The notes under the pieces were generated by a model. The model did not search any database. It was not told the DNA's origin and saw nothing but the letters and a program-made list of their open reading frames with translations. The translations under genes were made by a program, and so were the position numbers. From NCBI RefSeq assembly GCF_012767755.2, contig NZ_AP023189.1, forward strand, positions 6,140,001-6,204,000: a stretch of 64,000 nucleotides of DNA. Direction: 5' to 3'. The DNA is from Pseudomonas tohonis. Lineage in GTDB: Bacteria > Pseudomonadota > Gammaproteobacteria > Pseudomonadales > Pseudomonadaceae. This document shows positions 52,814-61,994 of the stretch, in pieces; within the stretch, counting starts at the first letter, position 1, and every line of letters starts with the position of its first letter.

Positions 52814-52834
52814 GGCGCCTCCATCGCAGGCGCC
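52814..52834 (-). other. Hairpin between hutH and hutT
   Basis: GGCGCCT (52814-52820) pairs with AGGCGCC (52828-52834), with GC-rich flanks that extend the stem. It lies 33 nt past the hutH stop on the minus strand; no T tract. Confidence 0.45.
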
Positions 52835-52866
52835 GCCCGGCATGGCGGGTAGTCGGGGTGCCGGCC

Positions 52867-54399
52867 TCAGAGGCTCGGCAGCAGGCCCTCCGGCATCAGC
52901 GCGTTGAGGCAACCGCTGGCCAGCAGCGCGCTGGCGGCCTCGATGTCAGGGGCGAAGAAACGGTCCTCCTGGTAGTAGGGCACCTGGCCGCGCAGCAGGG
53001 CGCGGGCCTCCTCCAGCTTCGGCGAGCTCTTCAGCCCTTCGCGGAAGTCCAGGCCCTGACAGGCGCCCAGCCACTCCACGGCGAGGATGCCGCGCACGTT
53101 CTCGGCCATGGCCCAGAGGCGCTTGCCGGCGTTCGGCGCCATGGAGACGTGGTCTTCCTGGTTGGCCGAGGTGGGCAGGCTGTCGACGCTGTGCGGATGG
53201 GCCAGCGCCTTGTTGTCGCTGGCCAGGGCGGCAGCGGTGACCTGGGCGATCATGAAGCCGGAGTTGACCCCGCCATTGGCCACCAGGAAGGGCGGCAGCT
53301 GCGACATGTGCTTGTCCATCATCAGCGAGATGCGCCGCTCGGAGAGCGAGCCGATCTCGGCGATGGCCAGGGCCAGGTTGTCGGCGACCAGGGCCACGGG
53401 CTCGGCGTGGAAGTTGCCACCGGAGACCACGTCACCCTGCTCGGCGAACACCAGCGGGTTGTCGGAGACGGCGTTGGCCTCGACCTCCAGCACCTCGGCG
53501 GCCTGGCGCATCTGGGTCAGGCAGGCGCCCATCACCTGGGGCTGGCAGCGCAGGGAGTACGGGTCCTGCACCTTGTCGCACTGGGCATGGGAGCGCGCCA
53601 CCTCGCTGCTCTCGGTGAGCAGCGAGCGGTAGGCGGCGGCGACGTCGATCTGCCCGCGCTGGCCCCGGGCGGCGTGGATGCGCGCATCGAAGGGCGCCCG
53701 CGAGCCGAGCATGGCCTCGACGCTGAGCCCGCCGCAGACGGTGGCGGCGGCGAACAGGTCCTCGGCCTCGAACAGCCCGCGCAGGGCATAGGCGGTGGAA
53801 GCCTGGGTGCCGTTGAGCAGGGCCAGGCCCTCCTTGGCGGCCAGGGTCAGCGGCTCCAGCCCGGCGATGGCCAGGGCCTCGGTGGCCGGCAGCCACTGGC
53901 CCTTGTGGCGGGCGCGGCTCTCGCCGAGCAGCAGCAGGGACATGTGCGCCAGGGGCGCGAGGTCACCGGAGGCGCCCACCGAGCCCTTGAGCGGGATGTG
54001 CGGGTAGACCTCGGCGTTGATCAGGGCGATCAGCGCGTCGATCACCTTGCGGCGGATGCCGGAGAAGCCACGGGCCAGGCTGTTGACCTTGAGCAGCATG
54101 ATCATCCGCACCAGGGCGTCGTCCAGCGGCTCGCCGACACCGGCGGCATGGGACAGCACCAGGGAGCGCTGCAGCTTCTCCAGGTCCTCGCGGGCGATGC
54201 GGGTGGAGGCCAGCAGGCCGAAGCCGGTGTTGATGCCGTAGGCGGTGCGGTCCTCGGCGATGATGCGTTCCACACAGGCGACGCTGGCCTCGATGGGCGC
54301 GTCGGCGCTGGCGTCCAGGCTCACGCGCACCGGCCCGAGATGAACCTTGCGCAGCTGGGCCAGGGTCAGTCGACCGGGCAGAAGATGGAGGTCGAACAT
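52867..54399 (-). CDS. hutH: Histidine ammonia-lyase
   Basis: First step of histidine breakdown: L-histidine to urocanate and ammonia. The 510-residue product keeps the MIO-forming Ala-Ser-Gly in [16 protein letters not shown] (about 139-154) and [23 protein letters not shown] and [11 protein letters not shown]. The ATG at 54399 ([11 protein letters not shown]) is preferred over the ATG at 54405, since GGGGG lies 7 nt from the former and 1 nt from the latter. It follows hutU by 2 nt. This is the competent lyase of the locus, unlike the homologue at 46958-48511. Confidence 0.96.
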   Translation of the reverse strand: MFDLHLLPGRLTLAQLRKVHLGPVRVSLDASADAPIEASVACVERIIAEDRTAYGINTGFGLLASTRIAREDLEKLQRSLVLSHAAGVGEPLDDALVRMIMLLKVNSLARGFSGIRRKVIDALIALINAEVYPHIPLKGSVGASGDLAPLAHMSLLLLGESRARHKGQWLPATEALAIAGLEPLTLAAKEGLALLNGTQASTAYALRGLFEAEDLFAAATVCGGLSVEAMLGSRAPFDARIHAARGQRGQIDVAAAYRSLLTESSEVARSHAQCDKVQDPYSLRCQPQVMGACLTQMRQAAEVLEVEANAVSDNPLVFAEQGDVVSGGNFHAEPVALVADNLALAIAEIGSLSERRISLMMDKHMSQLPPFLVANGGVNSGFMIAQVTAAALASDNKALAHPHSVDSLPTSANQEDHVSMAPNAGKRLWAMAENVRGILAVEWLGACQGLDFREGLKSSPKLEEARALLRGQVPYYQEDRFFAPDIEAASALLASGCLNALMPEGLLPSL

Positions 54400-54401
54400 G
54401 C

Positions 54402-56072
54402 TCATTCCCCCTTGCCGATCATCGGCAGGTTGAGGCCCTGCTCGCGGGCGCAGTCGATGGCGATCGGGTAGCCGGCGTCGGCATGGCGCATCACGCCGGT
54501 GCCCGGGTCGTTGGTCAGCACGCGGGCGATGCGCGCGGCGGCCTCGTCGGTGCCGTCGCAGACGACGACCATCCCCGAGTGCTGGGAGAAGCCCATGCCC
54601 ACGCCACCGCCGTGGTGCAGCGACACCCAGGTGGCGCCGCTGGCGGTGTTCAGCAGGGCGTTGAGCAGCGGCCAGTCGGAGACGGCGTCGGAGCCATCCT
54701 GCATGGCTTCGGTCTCGCGGTTGGGGCTTGCGACCGAGCCGGAGTCGAGGTGGTCGCGGCCGATGACGATGGGCGCCGACAGCTCGCCGCTGCGCACCAT
54801 CTCGTTGAACGCCAGGCCGAGCTTGGCGCGCTGGCCCAGGCCGACCCAGCAGATGCGCGCCGGCAGGCCCTGGAAGGCGATGCGCTCGCGGGCCATGTCC
54901 AGCCAGCGGTGCAGGTGGGCATCGTCGGGGATCAGCTCCTTCACCTTGGCGTCGGTCTTGTAGATGTCCTGCGGGTCACCGGACAGCACCGCCCAGCGGA
55001 ACGGGCCGACGCCGCGGCAGAACAGCGGGCGGATGTAGGCCGGGACGAAGCCGGGGAAATCGAAGGCATTGGCGACGCCTTCTTCCTTGGCCATCTGGCG
55101 GATGTTGTTGCCGTAGTCGAAGGTGGGGATGCCCTGCTTCTGGAAGTCGAGCATGGCCTGCACGTGCACGGCCATGGACTGCTTGGCGGCCTTAACCACG
55201 GCAGCCGGGTCGCTCTGTGCGCGGTCGCGGTACTGCTCCCAGGTCCAGCCGGCCGGCAGGTAGCCGTTGAGCGGGTCGTGGGCGCTGGTCTGGTCGGTGA
55301 CCATGTCCGGACGCACGCCACGGCGTACCAGCTCGGGGAGGATCTCGGCGGCGTTGCCGTGCAGGGCGATGGAGATGGCGCGGCCTTCGGCGGTGTAGGT
55401 GGCGATGCGCGCCAGGGCGTCATCCAGGTCCCTGGCCTGCTCGTCGACGTAGCGGGTCTTGAGGCGGAAATCGATGCGGCTCTGCTGGCACTCGATGTTC
55501 AGCGAGCAAGCGCCCGCCAGGGTCGCGGCCAGGGGCTGGGCGCCCCCCATGCCGCCGAGGCCGGCGGTGAGCACCCAGCGGCCGGCGAGCTTGCCGTCGT
55601 AGTGCTGGCGGCCGGCCTCGACGAAGGTCTCGTAGGTGCCCTGGACGATGCCCTGGCTGCCGATGTAGATCCAGCTGCCGGCGGTCATCTGGCCGTACAT
55701 GGCCAGGCCCTTGGCATCCAGTTCGTTGAAGTGTTCCCAGGTCGCCCAGTGCGGCACCAGGTTGGAGTTGGCGATCAGAACGCGCGGGGCGTTGGCGTGG
55801 GTCTTGAACACGCCGACCGGCTTGCCGGACTGCACCAGCAGGGTCTCGTCCTCGTTCAGCTCCTTGAGGGTGCGGACGATGGCGTCATAGCACTCCCAGT
55901 TGCGCGCGGCACGGCCGATGCCGCCGTACACCACCAGCTCCTTGGGGTTCTCGGCCACTTCCGGGTCCAGGTTGTTCATCAGCATGCGCAGCGGCGCTTC
56001 GGTCAGCCAGCTCTTGGCGTTGAGCTGGGTACCGCGCGGGGCGCGGATCTCGACATCACGGAATTTGGTCAT
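54402..56072 (-). CDS. hutU: Urocanate hydratase
   Basis: Converts urocanate to imidazolone-5-propionate with tightly bound NAD as electrophile. The 556-residue product has [16 protein letters not shown], the NAD-binding [18 protein letters not shown], and [15 protein letters not shown] with [20 protein letters not shown]. First gene of the long operon (hutU-H-T-X-W-V-H1-I-G); a sigma-54 type promoter and a HutC-like operator lie upstream. Start ATG at 56072. Confidence 0.97.
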   Translation of the reverse strand: MTKFRDVEIRAPRGTQLNAKSWLTEAPLRMLMNNLDPEVAENPKELVVYGGIGRAARNWECYDAIVRTLKELNEDETLLVQSGKPVGVFKTHANAPRVLIANSNLVPHWATWEHFNELDAKGLAMYGQMTAGSWIYIGSQGIVQGTYETFVEAGRQHYDGKLAGRWVLTAGLGGMGGAQPLAATLAGACSLNIECQQSRIDFRLKTRYVDEQARDLDDALARIATYTAEGRAISIALHGNAAEILPELVRRGVRPDMVTDQTSAHDPLNGYLPAGWTWEQYRDRAQSDPAAVVKAAKQSMAVHVQAMLDFQKQGIPTFDYGNNIRQMAKEEGVANAFDFPGFVPAYIRPLFCRGVGPFRWAVLSGDPQDIYKTDAKVKELIPDDAHLHRWLDMARERIAFQGLPARICWVGLGQRAKLGLAFNEMVRSGELSAPIVIGRDHLDSGSVASPNRETEAMQDGSDAVSDWPLLNALLNTASGATWVSLHHGGGVGMGFSQHSGMVVVCDGTDEAAARIARVLTNDPGTGVMRHADAGYPIAIDCAREQGLNLPMIGKGE

Positions 56073-56141
56073 GGCAGGCTCCTGGGAGGCGTGGGGTGTA
56101 GAGGGACGGGAATCGAGCCCGGATATCTACACACATATGAA

Positions 56142-56155
56142 CTTGTACATACAAG
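56142..56155. promoter_or_regulatory. HutC-type operator at the hutU promoter
   Basis: CTTGTACATACAAG, with CTTGTA/TACAAG as perfect arms around CA. HutC of pseudomonads binds palindromes of the form CTTGTAT-n-TACAAG and is released by urocanate. The site covers the predicted start point (about 56150) of the hutU promoter. Confidence 0.75.
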
Positions 56156-56160
56156 CATAT

Positions 56161-56175
56161 GCAAGTGAAAGGCCA
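56161..56175 (-). promoter_or_regulatory. Sigma-54 promoter candidate of the hutU operon
   Basis: Minus strand TGGCCTTTCACTTGC: GG and GC with exact 10-nt spacing and perfect TGGC and TTGC halves. Histidine operons of pseudomonads are activated by CbrB or NtrC with sigma-54, which fits. Predicted start about 56150, 77 nt before hutU. Confidence 0.65.
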
Positions 56176-56456
56176 GTTCGGCGAGGCAGGCTTCAACAGC
56201 TCGCGCAGAACCCCGGGAAGCAGCGGATTACCTGGGCCCCGGCACTGGGCGAAGAATCGATGACGAGCAGGAGGGAAAGTAGCCGACCTGTTACCGGGGT
56301 GCGCTTGTGGGGCGAAGCGCAGCGTTTCATGCACGGTAATGGGGCGTTCGGTAACGCAGCGGGGAATCAGGAGGAGGGAAACGCAGGTTGGGCCGGGAGG
56401 CGTTTCGCTGGGGCACGCAGCCGCCACAGCAGAGCCGAGCCAAATCAGGCGATGCA
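56176..56456. other. hutD-hutU intergenic stretch without a gene
   Basis: About 280 bp between the sigma-54 element and the hutD-proximal repeat. It would hold enhancer sites for an activator such as CbrB or NtrC and possibly an IHF site, but I cannot identify any reliably. Short eroded repeat-like pieces occur (GTGCGC near 56300, GCAGGTTGGGCC near 56383). No open frame here has the codon pattern of its neighbours. Confidence 0.4.
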
Positions 56457-56512
56457 CCGTTGGGCCTCGCCACGCTCGGCGCCAACCTACGGTGTCATGT
56501 ACAACCCAACGG
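56457..56512. repeat. Palindromic intergenic repeat next to hutD
   Basis: CCGTTGGG (56457-56464) is the exact inverse of CCCAACGG (56505-56512), and inside it GTTGG-GCC pairs with GGC-GCCAAC and runs into CCTACGG. The GTTGGG...GAGCG...CCAACCTACG design is a common intergenic repeat of pseudomonads. It begins 3 nt past the hutD stop and may end the hutCD transcript. Confidence 0.55.
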
Positions 56513-56514
56513 GA

Positions 56515-57102
56515 TCAGCGCGGCTGCAGCTCGATCAGGCAGCAATCCACCACGGTCAGCGCATCGAGCACCAGCTCGCGCAGCGCGCCGTCACCTTCCA
56601 GGTGCAGGCAGTCATGGCGGCCGAGGTGCAGCGCCTCGCCGCCCACCTGCACATCCAGCCCCTCACCGGCACTGAACAGCACCAGGGTGCGGGCGGAGCT
56701 GAACAGGCGCAGCGGCCCGTTGACGCGCTGCCATTGCAGGCGAGCGCCGAAGCGTTGCGGGGCGTAGATCAGGTTGAAGTCGCGGATGGGGCCACCCAGC
56801 AGCTCGCACTGCACGCAGCTGCCGCCATCGAAGGCGAAGGCATCGCCGGGCTTCAGCTCGCGGGAGGGCCTGCCATCCACCACGAGGCGCATGCCGTCAC
56901 CCTCCAGTACGGTGATGACGCGCTGGTAGCCGGTGAAGGCGGAAAAGGGTCCGGGCTGGCCGACATCGGCGATGGACAGGCGCCAGCCGAAACCCTCGAG
57001 GTCGGCACCGCCGTCACGGAGGATTTCCTGGGTGGAGCCGGCGCCGTTCTTCCACGGCATGCGCGGATAGTCGACCGCGCGCAGGACCTGGGGCGCACTC
57101 AT
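56515..57102 (-). CDS. hutD: HutD family protein
   Basis: A 195-residue cupin-like protein (two-domain beta barrel) of the HutD family, thought to limit hut activity, perhaps by binding an intermediate such as formylglutamate. Recognised by MPWKNGAGSTQEILRD near the start and SIADVGQPGPFSAFTGYQR. The ATG at 57102 overlaps hutC by 4 nt. It is cotranscribed with the repressor; no catalytic motif is evident. Confidence 0.92.
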   Translation of the reverse strand: MSAPQVLRAVDYPRMPWKNGAGSTQEILRDGGADLEGFGWRLSIADVGQPGPFSAFTGYQRVITVLEGDGMRLVVDGRPSRELKPGDAFAFDGGSCVQCELLGGPIRDFNLIYAPQRFGARLQWQRVNGPLRLFSSARTLVLFSAGEGLDVQVGGEALHLGRHDCLHLEGDGALRELVLDALTVVDCCLIELQPR

Positions 57103-57851
57103 GAGCCGAACCGCCCTTCGAGGCGGTAGCGCGAGCCGGGGTAGAGCAGGCGCGCGCTGGTCACGGTATTGCGGCCCGACCAGGTACGGCGGCGGATCAG
57201 CAGGCAGGGTTCGCCGCGCTCGATCTGCAGCAGCCGGCATTCGTCGGCCTCGGCGAGGATGGCCTCGACCACGTGCTCGCCCTCGGTGAGCGGCGCGACC
57301 TGGGACAGGTAGGCGTGGGGCGTCTGCTGGGTGAAATCCTGCTTGAGGTAGTCCGGCGCCACCGAGGCGTTGACGTAGCGGTCCTCGATCTGCACCGGCA
57401 CGCCGTTCTCGAAATGCACGATGACCGAGTGGAACACCCGCTGGCCCTCACGCACATTCAGCGCCAGGGCGCGCTCGGAGCCGGCCAGTTCCTCGCCCAG
57501 GGCGATCACCTCGCAGCGGTGCGCATGGCCCCGCGCGGTGATTTCCTCGGCGATGTTGTGCACCTCGAACAGCGCGGCCTGGCCCTTGGGCTCGGCGACG
57601 AAGGTGCCGACGCCCTGCATGCGCACCAGGTAGCCCTCGGCGGTCAGCTCGCGCAGCGCGCGGTTGACGGTCATGCGGCTGACGCCCAGTTCGTTGACCA
57701 GCTCGCTCTCGGACGGCACGCGGTGGTGCGGCGGCCAGGTGCCGTCGTCGATCTGCCGGCAGATCATCTGCTTGACGCGGGCGTACAGCGGCGCGGGCGC
57801 CTCGCCGGGCTGGACGGCGAAGGACGGGATGTCGACGGACGGGTTGGGCAC
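57099..57851 (-). CDS. hutC: GntR-family histidine utilisation repressor HutC
   Basis: Represses the hut promoters; urocanate releases it. The 250-residue product has an N-terminal winged helix (about 25-85, LYARVKQMICRQIDDGTWPP and VPSESELVNELGVSRMTVNR) and a C-terminal UTRA ligand domain (about 100-245, FHSVIVHFENGVPVQIEDRY). The start is the GTG at 57851 with AAGGAG 8 nt upstream; a GTG at 57860 abuts that ribosome site. Divergent from hutF, sharing an operator. Confidence 0.94.
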   Translation of the reverse strand: MPNPSVDIPSFAVQPGEAPAPLYARVKQMICRQIDDGTWPPHHRVPSESELVNELGVSRMTVNRALRELTAEGYLVRMQGVGTFVAEPKGQAALFEVHNIAEEITARGHAHRCEVIALGEELAGSERALALNVREGQRVFHSVIVHFENGVPVQIEDRYVNASVAPDYLKQDFTQQTPHAYLSQVAPLTEGEHVVEAILAEADECRLLQIERGEPCLLIRRRTWSGRNTVTSARLLYPGSRYRLEGRFGS

Positions 57852-57925
57852 GGGGATCACTCCTTGGCGGCGCGCCCGGCGGGTAGGCCGGGGGTCTGGT
57901 CGAGTTTACGGTCTCGATATACGTC

Positions 57926-57941
57926 TGTATATGTATATACA
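57926..57941. promoter_or_regulatory. HutC-type operator between hutC and hutF
   Basis: TGTATATGTATATACA, perfect arms TGTATAT/ATATACA around GT, 27 nt before the hutF start. It overlaps a possible -10 (TATATG with TTTACG at 57905-57910, 17-nt spacing) for hutF and can also block hutC itself. Confidence 0.65.
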
Positions 57942-57968
57942 AATAACAACCTTCACAGGTCGCCAATC

Positions 57969-59327
57969 ATGCCAGCCTTCTTCACCGAACGAGCCCTGCT
58001 TCCCCAGGGTTGGGCCAGGGACGTCCGTTTCGAGGTAGCCGCGGACGGCCGCCTGGGCCGCGTCGAGCCGGGCGCCACGGCCGATGGCGCCGAACTCCTG
58101 AAAGGCCCGGTCGTGCCGGGCATGCCCAACCTGCACTCCCACGCCTTCCAGCGCGCCATGGCGGGGCTGGCCGAAGTGGCGGGCGACCCCAATGACAGCT
58201 TCTGGACCTGGCGCGACCTGATGTACCGCCTGGTCGGCCGCATGCAGCCGGAGCAGGTGGAAGTGATCGCCCGCCAGCTCTATATCGAGATGCTCAAAGC
58301 GGGCTTCACCGGCGTCGCCGAATTCCACTACCTGCACCACGACCGCGATGGCCGCCCCTACGCCGACCCGGCGGAGCTGGCCTTGCGCATCAGCCAGGCC
58401 GCCCGTCGCACCGGTATCGGCCTCACCCTGCTGCCGGTGCTCTACAGCCACTCCGGCTTCGGTGGCCAGGCCCCCAATGAAGGCCAGCGCCGCTTCATCA
58501 ACGGCACCGACGGCTACCTCGCCCTGCTGCAACGCCTGCGCGAGGCACTGCCGGCCGACCAGGTCCTGGGCACCTGCTTCCACTCCCTGCGAGCTGTCAC
58601 GCCGGAGCAGATCGACGCCGTGCTGGCGGCGGATGCGGGCGAGGCACCGATCCACATCCACATCGCCGAGCAGCGCAAGGAAGTCGACGACTGCCTGGCC
58701 TGGAGCGGCCGCCGCCCGTTGCAGTGGCTGTACGAGAACATCGACGTGGATGCGCGCTGGTGCCTGGTCCACGCCACCCACGCGGAAGCCGACGAGGTCG
58801 AGGCGATGGCCCAGAGCGGCGCGGTGGCCGGCCTGTGCCTGACCACCGAGGCCAACCTGGGCGACGGCATCTTCCCGGCGGTGGATTACCTGGCCCGGGG
58901 TGGGCGCTTCGGCATCGGCTCGGACAGCCACGTCTCGGTCAGCCCGGTGGAGGAACTGCGCTGGCTGGAATACGGCCAGCGCCTGCGCGACCAACGCCGC
59001 AACCGCCTGCACCAGCCCGGCCAGCCGCGCGTGGGCGACGCCCTCTACCAGGCTGCCCTGGCCGGTGGCGCCCAGGCGCTGGGGCAGCCCAGTGGCGCCC
59101 TGGCGGTCGGCGAGCGCGCGGACTGGCTGGTGCTGGACGGCAGCGACCCCTACCTCGCCACCGCCGCGGACGATGCACTGCTCAACCGCTGGCTGTTCGC
59201 CGGCGGTGATCGTCAGGTACGCGATGTGATGGTGGCGGGACGCTGGGTGGTGCAGGACGGCCGTCACCCCGAGGAAGAGGCGACGACGCGGGAGTTCGCC
59301 GACACGCTGCGCGCGCTGCTGGGGTGA
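57969..59327 (+). CDS. hutF: Formimidoylglutamate deiminase
   Basis: Converts N-formimino-L-glutamate to N-formyl-L-glutamate and ammonia, the branch that feeds HutG. The 452-residue amidohydrolase has PGMPNLHSHAFQRAMAG with metal histidines, HIAEQRKEVDD, VHATHAEADEV and GSDSHVSVSPVEELRWLEYG. The ATG at 57969 lies after the operator. It is divergent from hutCD and apart from the main operon, as in other pseudomonads. Confidence 0.97.
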   Translation: MPAFFTERALLPQGWARDVRFEVAADGRLGRVEPGATADGAELLKGPVVPGMPNLHSHAFQRAMAGLAEVAGDPNDSFWTWRDLMYRLVGRMQPEQVEVIARQLYIEMLKAGFTGVAEFHYLHHDRDGRPYADPAELALRISQAARRTGIGLTLLPVLYSHSGFGGQAPNEGQRRFINGTDGYLALLQRLREALPADQVLGTCFHSLRAVTPEQIDAVLAADAGEAPIHIHIAEQRKEVDDCLAWSGRRPLQWLYENIDVDARWCLVHATHAEADEVEAMAQSGAVAGLCLTTEANLGDGIFPAVDYLARGGRFGIGSDSHVSVSPVEELRWLEYGQRLRDQRRNRLHQPGQPRVGDALYQAALAGGAQALGQPSGALAVGERADWLVLDGSDPYLATAADDALLNRWLFAGGDRQVRDVMVAGRWVVQDGRHPEEEATTREFADTLRALLG

Positions 59328-59330
59328 CCC

Positions 59331-59888
59331 TCAGCGCGGCATCTTGTCGTCCGGCGTACGCCAGATCAGGGCATCGGTGTCGTAGCCCTGCTGCCGTGCC
59401 AGCTCCAGCAGGTGCGTGCGGGTGTGCTCCGGCACCTCAGGCGTGCGCGAGAGCATCCACAGGTAGGTGCGATCCGGATGCCCCACCAGCGCCGTCTGGT
59501 AGTTCTCGTCCAGGTAGAGCACCCAGTACTGGCCCTTGGTGAGATCAGGCGCCAGGCGGCTGAACCAGTTGTCGAAGCGCACCCAGAGCTTGTCGGTATG
59601 CCCGGCGACCTGGGGCACGGCCTGCCCCTGGGCCTCCTGCCATTCGCCCTCGGCGGTACGGCAGCGGTTGAGCACGCCGACCGCGCCATCCGGCTGCAGG
59701 CTGTAGTGGGCTTCGGATTGCGCGCAGTGGCGCTGGAAGAACATCGGCAGCCGAGCCAGCTCGTACCAGGTGCCCTGGTAGCGCTCCAGGTCCACCGCGC
59801 CCACGGTACGGGGCGGCGCGGCGGGCTCGCCGGAGCCGGCACAGCCCGCCAGCAGCAACGCGCCGAGCAGCAGTGACAGGCGGGTCAT
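59331..59888 (-). CDS. blc: Outer-membrane lipocalin (Blc-like lipoprotein)
   Basis: Bacterial lipocalin that binds fatty acids or lysophospholipids at the outer membrane. The 185-residue product has lipobox LAGC (about 13-16) with no Asp at +2, the lipocalin motif RYQGTWYELARLP, and FDNWFSRLAPDLTKGQYWVL with the third conserved region DRTYLWMLSRTP. Start ATG at 59888, overlapping the next upstream gene by 4 nt. Confidence 0.93.
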   Translation of the reverse strand: MTRLSLLLGALLLAGCAGSGEPAAPPRTVGAVDLERYQGTWYELARLPMFFQRHCAQSEAHYSLQPDGAVGVLNRCRTAEGEWQEAQGQAVPQVAGHTDKLWVRFDNWFSRLAPDLTKGQYWVLYLDENYQTALVGHPDRTYLWMLSRTPEVPEHTRTHLLELARQQGYDTDALIWRTPDDKMPR

Positions 59889-60139
59889 TTCAGGCCCTGC
59901 CCCTGGTACATCATCACCTTGTCACCCGCGAACTGGATGCTGATGTAGGCCTTCTGGTCGCCCCAAGTGCAGCTGGTCAGGCCCACGGCCCCCGAGCATT
60001 CGGTCGGCTCGCCGATGATCTGCTCGACCTCGGCCTTGGCCATGCCGGCCTTGATCTTCGAATAGTTCTCCTGGTTGATCTTGTTGCAGGCGGCGAGCGC
60101 GACGCAGACGGACAGCAGGGCAAGGATGCGCAGTTGCAT
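59885..60139 (-). CDS. Small lipoprotein of the DUF3862/SmpA-like type
   Basis: An 84-residue predicted lipoprotein: lipobox LAAC (about 15-18), then NKINQENYSKIKAGMAKAEV and a short beta-sheet part with CSGAVGLTSCTWGD, whose two Cys could bond. The KxGM-x3-EV pattern is that of small SmpA/OmlA-like folds. Function unknown. The ATG at 60139 is chosen; upstream codons lack lipoprotein features. It overlaps the lipocalin gene, so both are probably expressed together. Confidence 0.78.
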   Translation of the reverse strand: MQLRILALLSVCVALAACNKINQENYSKIKAGMAKAEVEQIIGEPTECSGAVGLTSCTWGDQKAYISIQFAGDKVMMYQGQGLK

Positions 60140-60207
60140 GGATGACTCCGTGATGGGTGGGATGCCGCGCAAGCTTGGCACAGCGTTGCGCGCAATGCCC
60201 ATTGGAG

Positions 60208-60807
60208 TCAGAAGCGCGAGCCGGGTTCCTCGAGGAAGGCGGCTTCCTCCGCGCTGGAGAGTCGACCGAGGATGGCGTTGCGATGGGGGAAACGGCCGAA
60301 GCGGGCGATCACCGCGTGGTGGCGCACGGCGTAGTCGAGGAAGCCGTCGAACAGCTCGCGCTCGGCGGGGCTGACGGCGTCGCGCAGGGCGGTGTAGCGC
60401 TGCACGGCGAGCTCCTGGACGGCCAGGTCCTCGGCGTGCTCGAAGACGATCTCGATGAAGACGCGGCGGATCGGCGCGAGCTGCGCATCCAGGCCCCGGG
60501 CGATGCCGTCGCGCACCAGCGCCTGGGCGCGGGTGTCGCCGGCGAAGGCGCGCGGCTGGTCACGGAAGAGCATGCGCGGCAGCTGGTCGAGCAGCAGGAC
60601 CAGCGCCAGCCAGCCCTCGGGCTGCCCGGCCCAGTCCCCGAGGCCGCCGGCCAGGGCCTGCTCCACCTGGGTGGCGAAGCGCTGGCGGGCGTCCTCGTCC
60701 TGGCTGTCGCGCTTGCCGAACCACAGCCCCTGGCGCGAGGCCGCCACCTCGACGGCACCGGCCTCGGGGCCGAACCACCAGTCGAGCAGCGGCTGCCAGG
60801 GTGCCAT
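60208..60807 (-). CDS. DUF924 family protein
   Basis: A 199-residue soluble protein of the DUF924 family (TPR-like helical), recognised by its start LLDWWFGPEA, the LLLDQLPRMLFRDQPRAFAGD core, and the C-terminal RFGRFPHRNAILGR motif. Biochemical role unknown. The ATG at 60807 lies 3 nt after the fbp stop, so it is in an operon with fbp. Confidence 0.87.
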   Translation of the reverse strand: MAPWQPLLDWWFGPEAGAVEVAASRQGLWFGKRDSQDEDARQRFATQVEQALAGGLGDWAGQPEGWLALVLLLDQLPRMLFRDQPRAFAGDTRAQALVRDGIARGLDAQLAPIRRVFIEIVFEHAEDLAVQELAVQRYTALRDAVSPAERELFDGFLDYAVRHHAVIARFGRFPHRNAILGRLSSAEEAAFLEEPGSRF

Positions 60808-60810
60808 CGG

Positions 60811-61821
60811 TTATTCCTGGTGGTAGCCGGTGACGCGCTCGACTTCCTGCTTGGAGCCGAGGAACACCGGTACGCGCTGGTGCAGCGACGTCGGCTTGAT
60901 ATCGAGGATGCGCTGGCGACCGTCGGTGGCGGCGCCACCGGCCTGCTCGATGATGAAGGACATCGGGTTGGCCTCGTACATCAGGCGCAGCTTGCCGGGC
61001 TTCTCCGGCTCGCGGGCGTCCCAGGGGTACATGAACAGGCCGCCGCGGGTGAGGATGCGATGCACGTCGGCCACCATGGAGGCGATCCAGCGCATGTTGT
61101 AGTTCTTGCCCAGCGGGCCTTCCTTGCCGGCCAGCAGCTCGTCCACGTAGCGTTTCACCGGGGCTTCCCAATGGCGCTGGTTGGACATGTTGATGGCGAA
61201 CTCGGCGGTGGCCTCCGGCACGCGGATGTCGTCGTGGGTCAGCACGAAGCTGCCCAGCTCGCGGTCCAGGGTGAAGCCCTTGACGCCGTCGCCCAGGGTC
61301 AGCAGCAGCATGGTCTGCGGCCCGTAGATGGCGTAGCCGGCGGCGACCTGCTTGGTGCCCGGCTGGAGGAAGGCCTGCTCGTTGAGGCTGTCGTTCTGGG
61401 AGAGGTACTCGTCCGGGCAGCGCAGCACCGAGAAGATGGTGCCGACCGAGACGTTGACGTCGATGTTGGAGGAGCCGTCCAGCGGGTCGAACACCAGCAG
61501 GTACGCGCCCTTGGGGTACTTGCCGGGGATCTGGTAGGCGTTGTCCATCTCTTCGGAGGCCATGCCCGCCAGGTGGCCGCCCCATTCGTTGGCTTCCAGG
61601 AGGATCTCGTTGGACAGCACGTCGAGCTTCTTCTGCACCTCGCCCTGCACGTTCTCGGTGCCCATGCTGCCGAGCACGCCACCGAGGGCGCCCTTGGATA
61701 CGGCGTGGCTGATTTCCTTGCACGCGCGCGCGACGATCTCGATGAGGAAGCGCAGATCGGCAGGGGTGTTGTGGCTGCGGGTCTGCTCGATCAGATAGCG
61801 GCTCAGGGTTACGCGGGACAT
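60811..61821 (-). CDS. fbp: Fructose-1,6-bisphosphatase class I
   Basis: Gluconeogenic phosphatase: fructose 1,6-bisphosphate to fructose 6-phosphate. The 336-residue product has the metal-site motif [36 protein letters not shown] and the active-site [20 protein letters not shown]. Essential in pseudomonads for growth on organic acids and amino acids such as histidine. The ATG at 61821 ([15 protein letters not shown]) is the family start. Confidence 0.97.
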   Translation of the reverse strand: MSRVTLSRYLIEQTRSHNTPADLRFLIEIVARACKEISHAVSKGALGGVLGSMGTENVQGEVQKKLDVLSNEILLEANEWGGHLAGMASEEMDNAYQIPGKYPKGAYLLVFDPLDGSSNIDVNVSVGTIFSVLRCPDEYLSQNDSLNEQAFLQPGTKQVAAGYAIYGPQTMLLLTLGDGVKGFTLDRELGSFVLTHDDIRVPEATAEFAINMSNQRHWEAPVKRYVDELLAGKEGPLGKNYNMRWIASMVADVHRILTRGGLFMYPWDAREPEKPGKLRLMYEANPMSFIIEQAGGAATDGRQRILDIKPTSLHQRVPVFLGSKQEVERVTGYHQE

Positions 61822-61994
61822 GGAAGAGGCTCCGGAGGGGAAGGAAAAACGCGCGCAGTTTAGCGCGACTCGCGCCGCAATGCTGCACGCCGCTCGGCAG
61901 CCCTCGGCAACGCCCGGATCAGAGGCGCCGAAGGCCGTCGGGGCGGCACGCAGAATCATCTGACGCGGCAAACGCCAACTGGTTCAGCGCAGGC

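Noticed and set aside
56056-56457. A 133-codon minus-strand frame in the hutD-hutU gap
   Set aside because: It crosses the sigma-54 element, the HutC operator and repeats, has no ribosome site and no recognisable domain.
57273-57968. N-terminal extension of hutF in the same open frame
   Set aside because: This part is antisense to hutC and crosses the operator; the family start and promoter layout place hutF at 57969.
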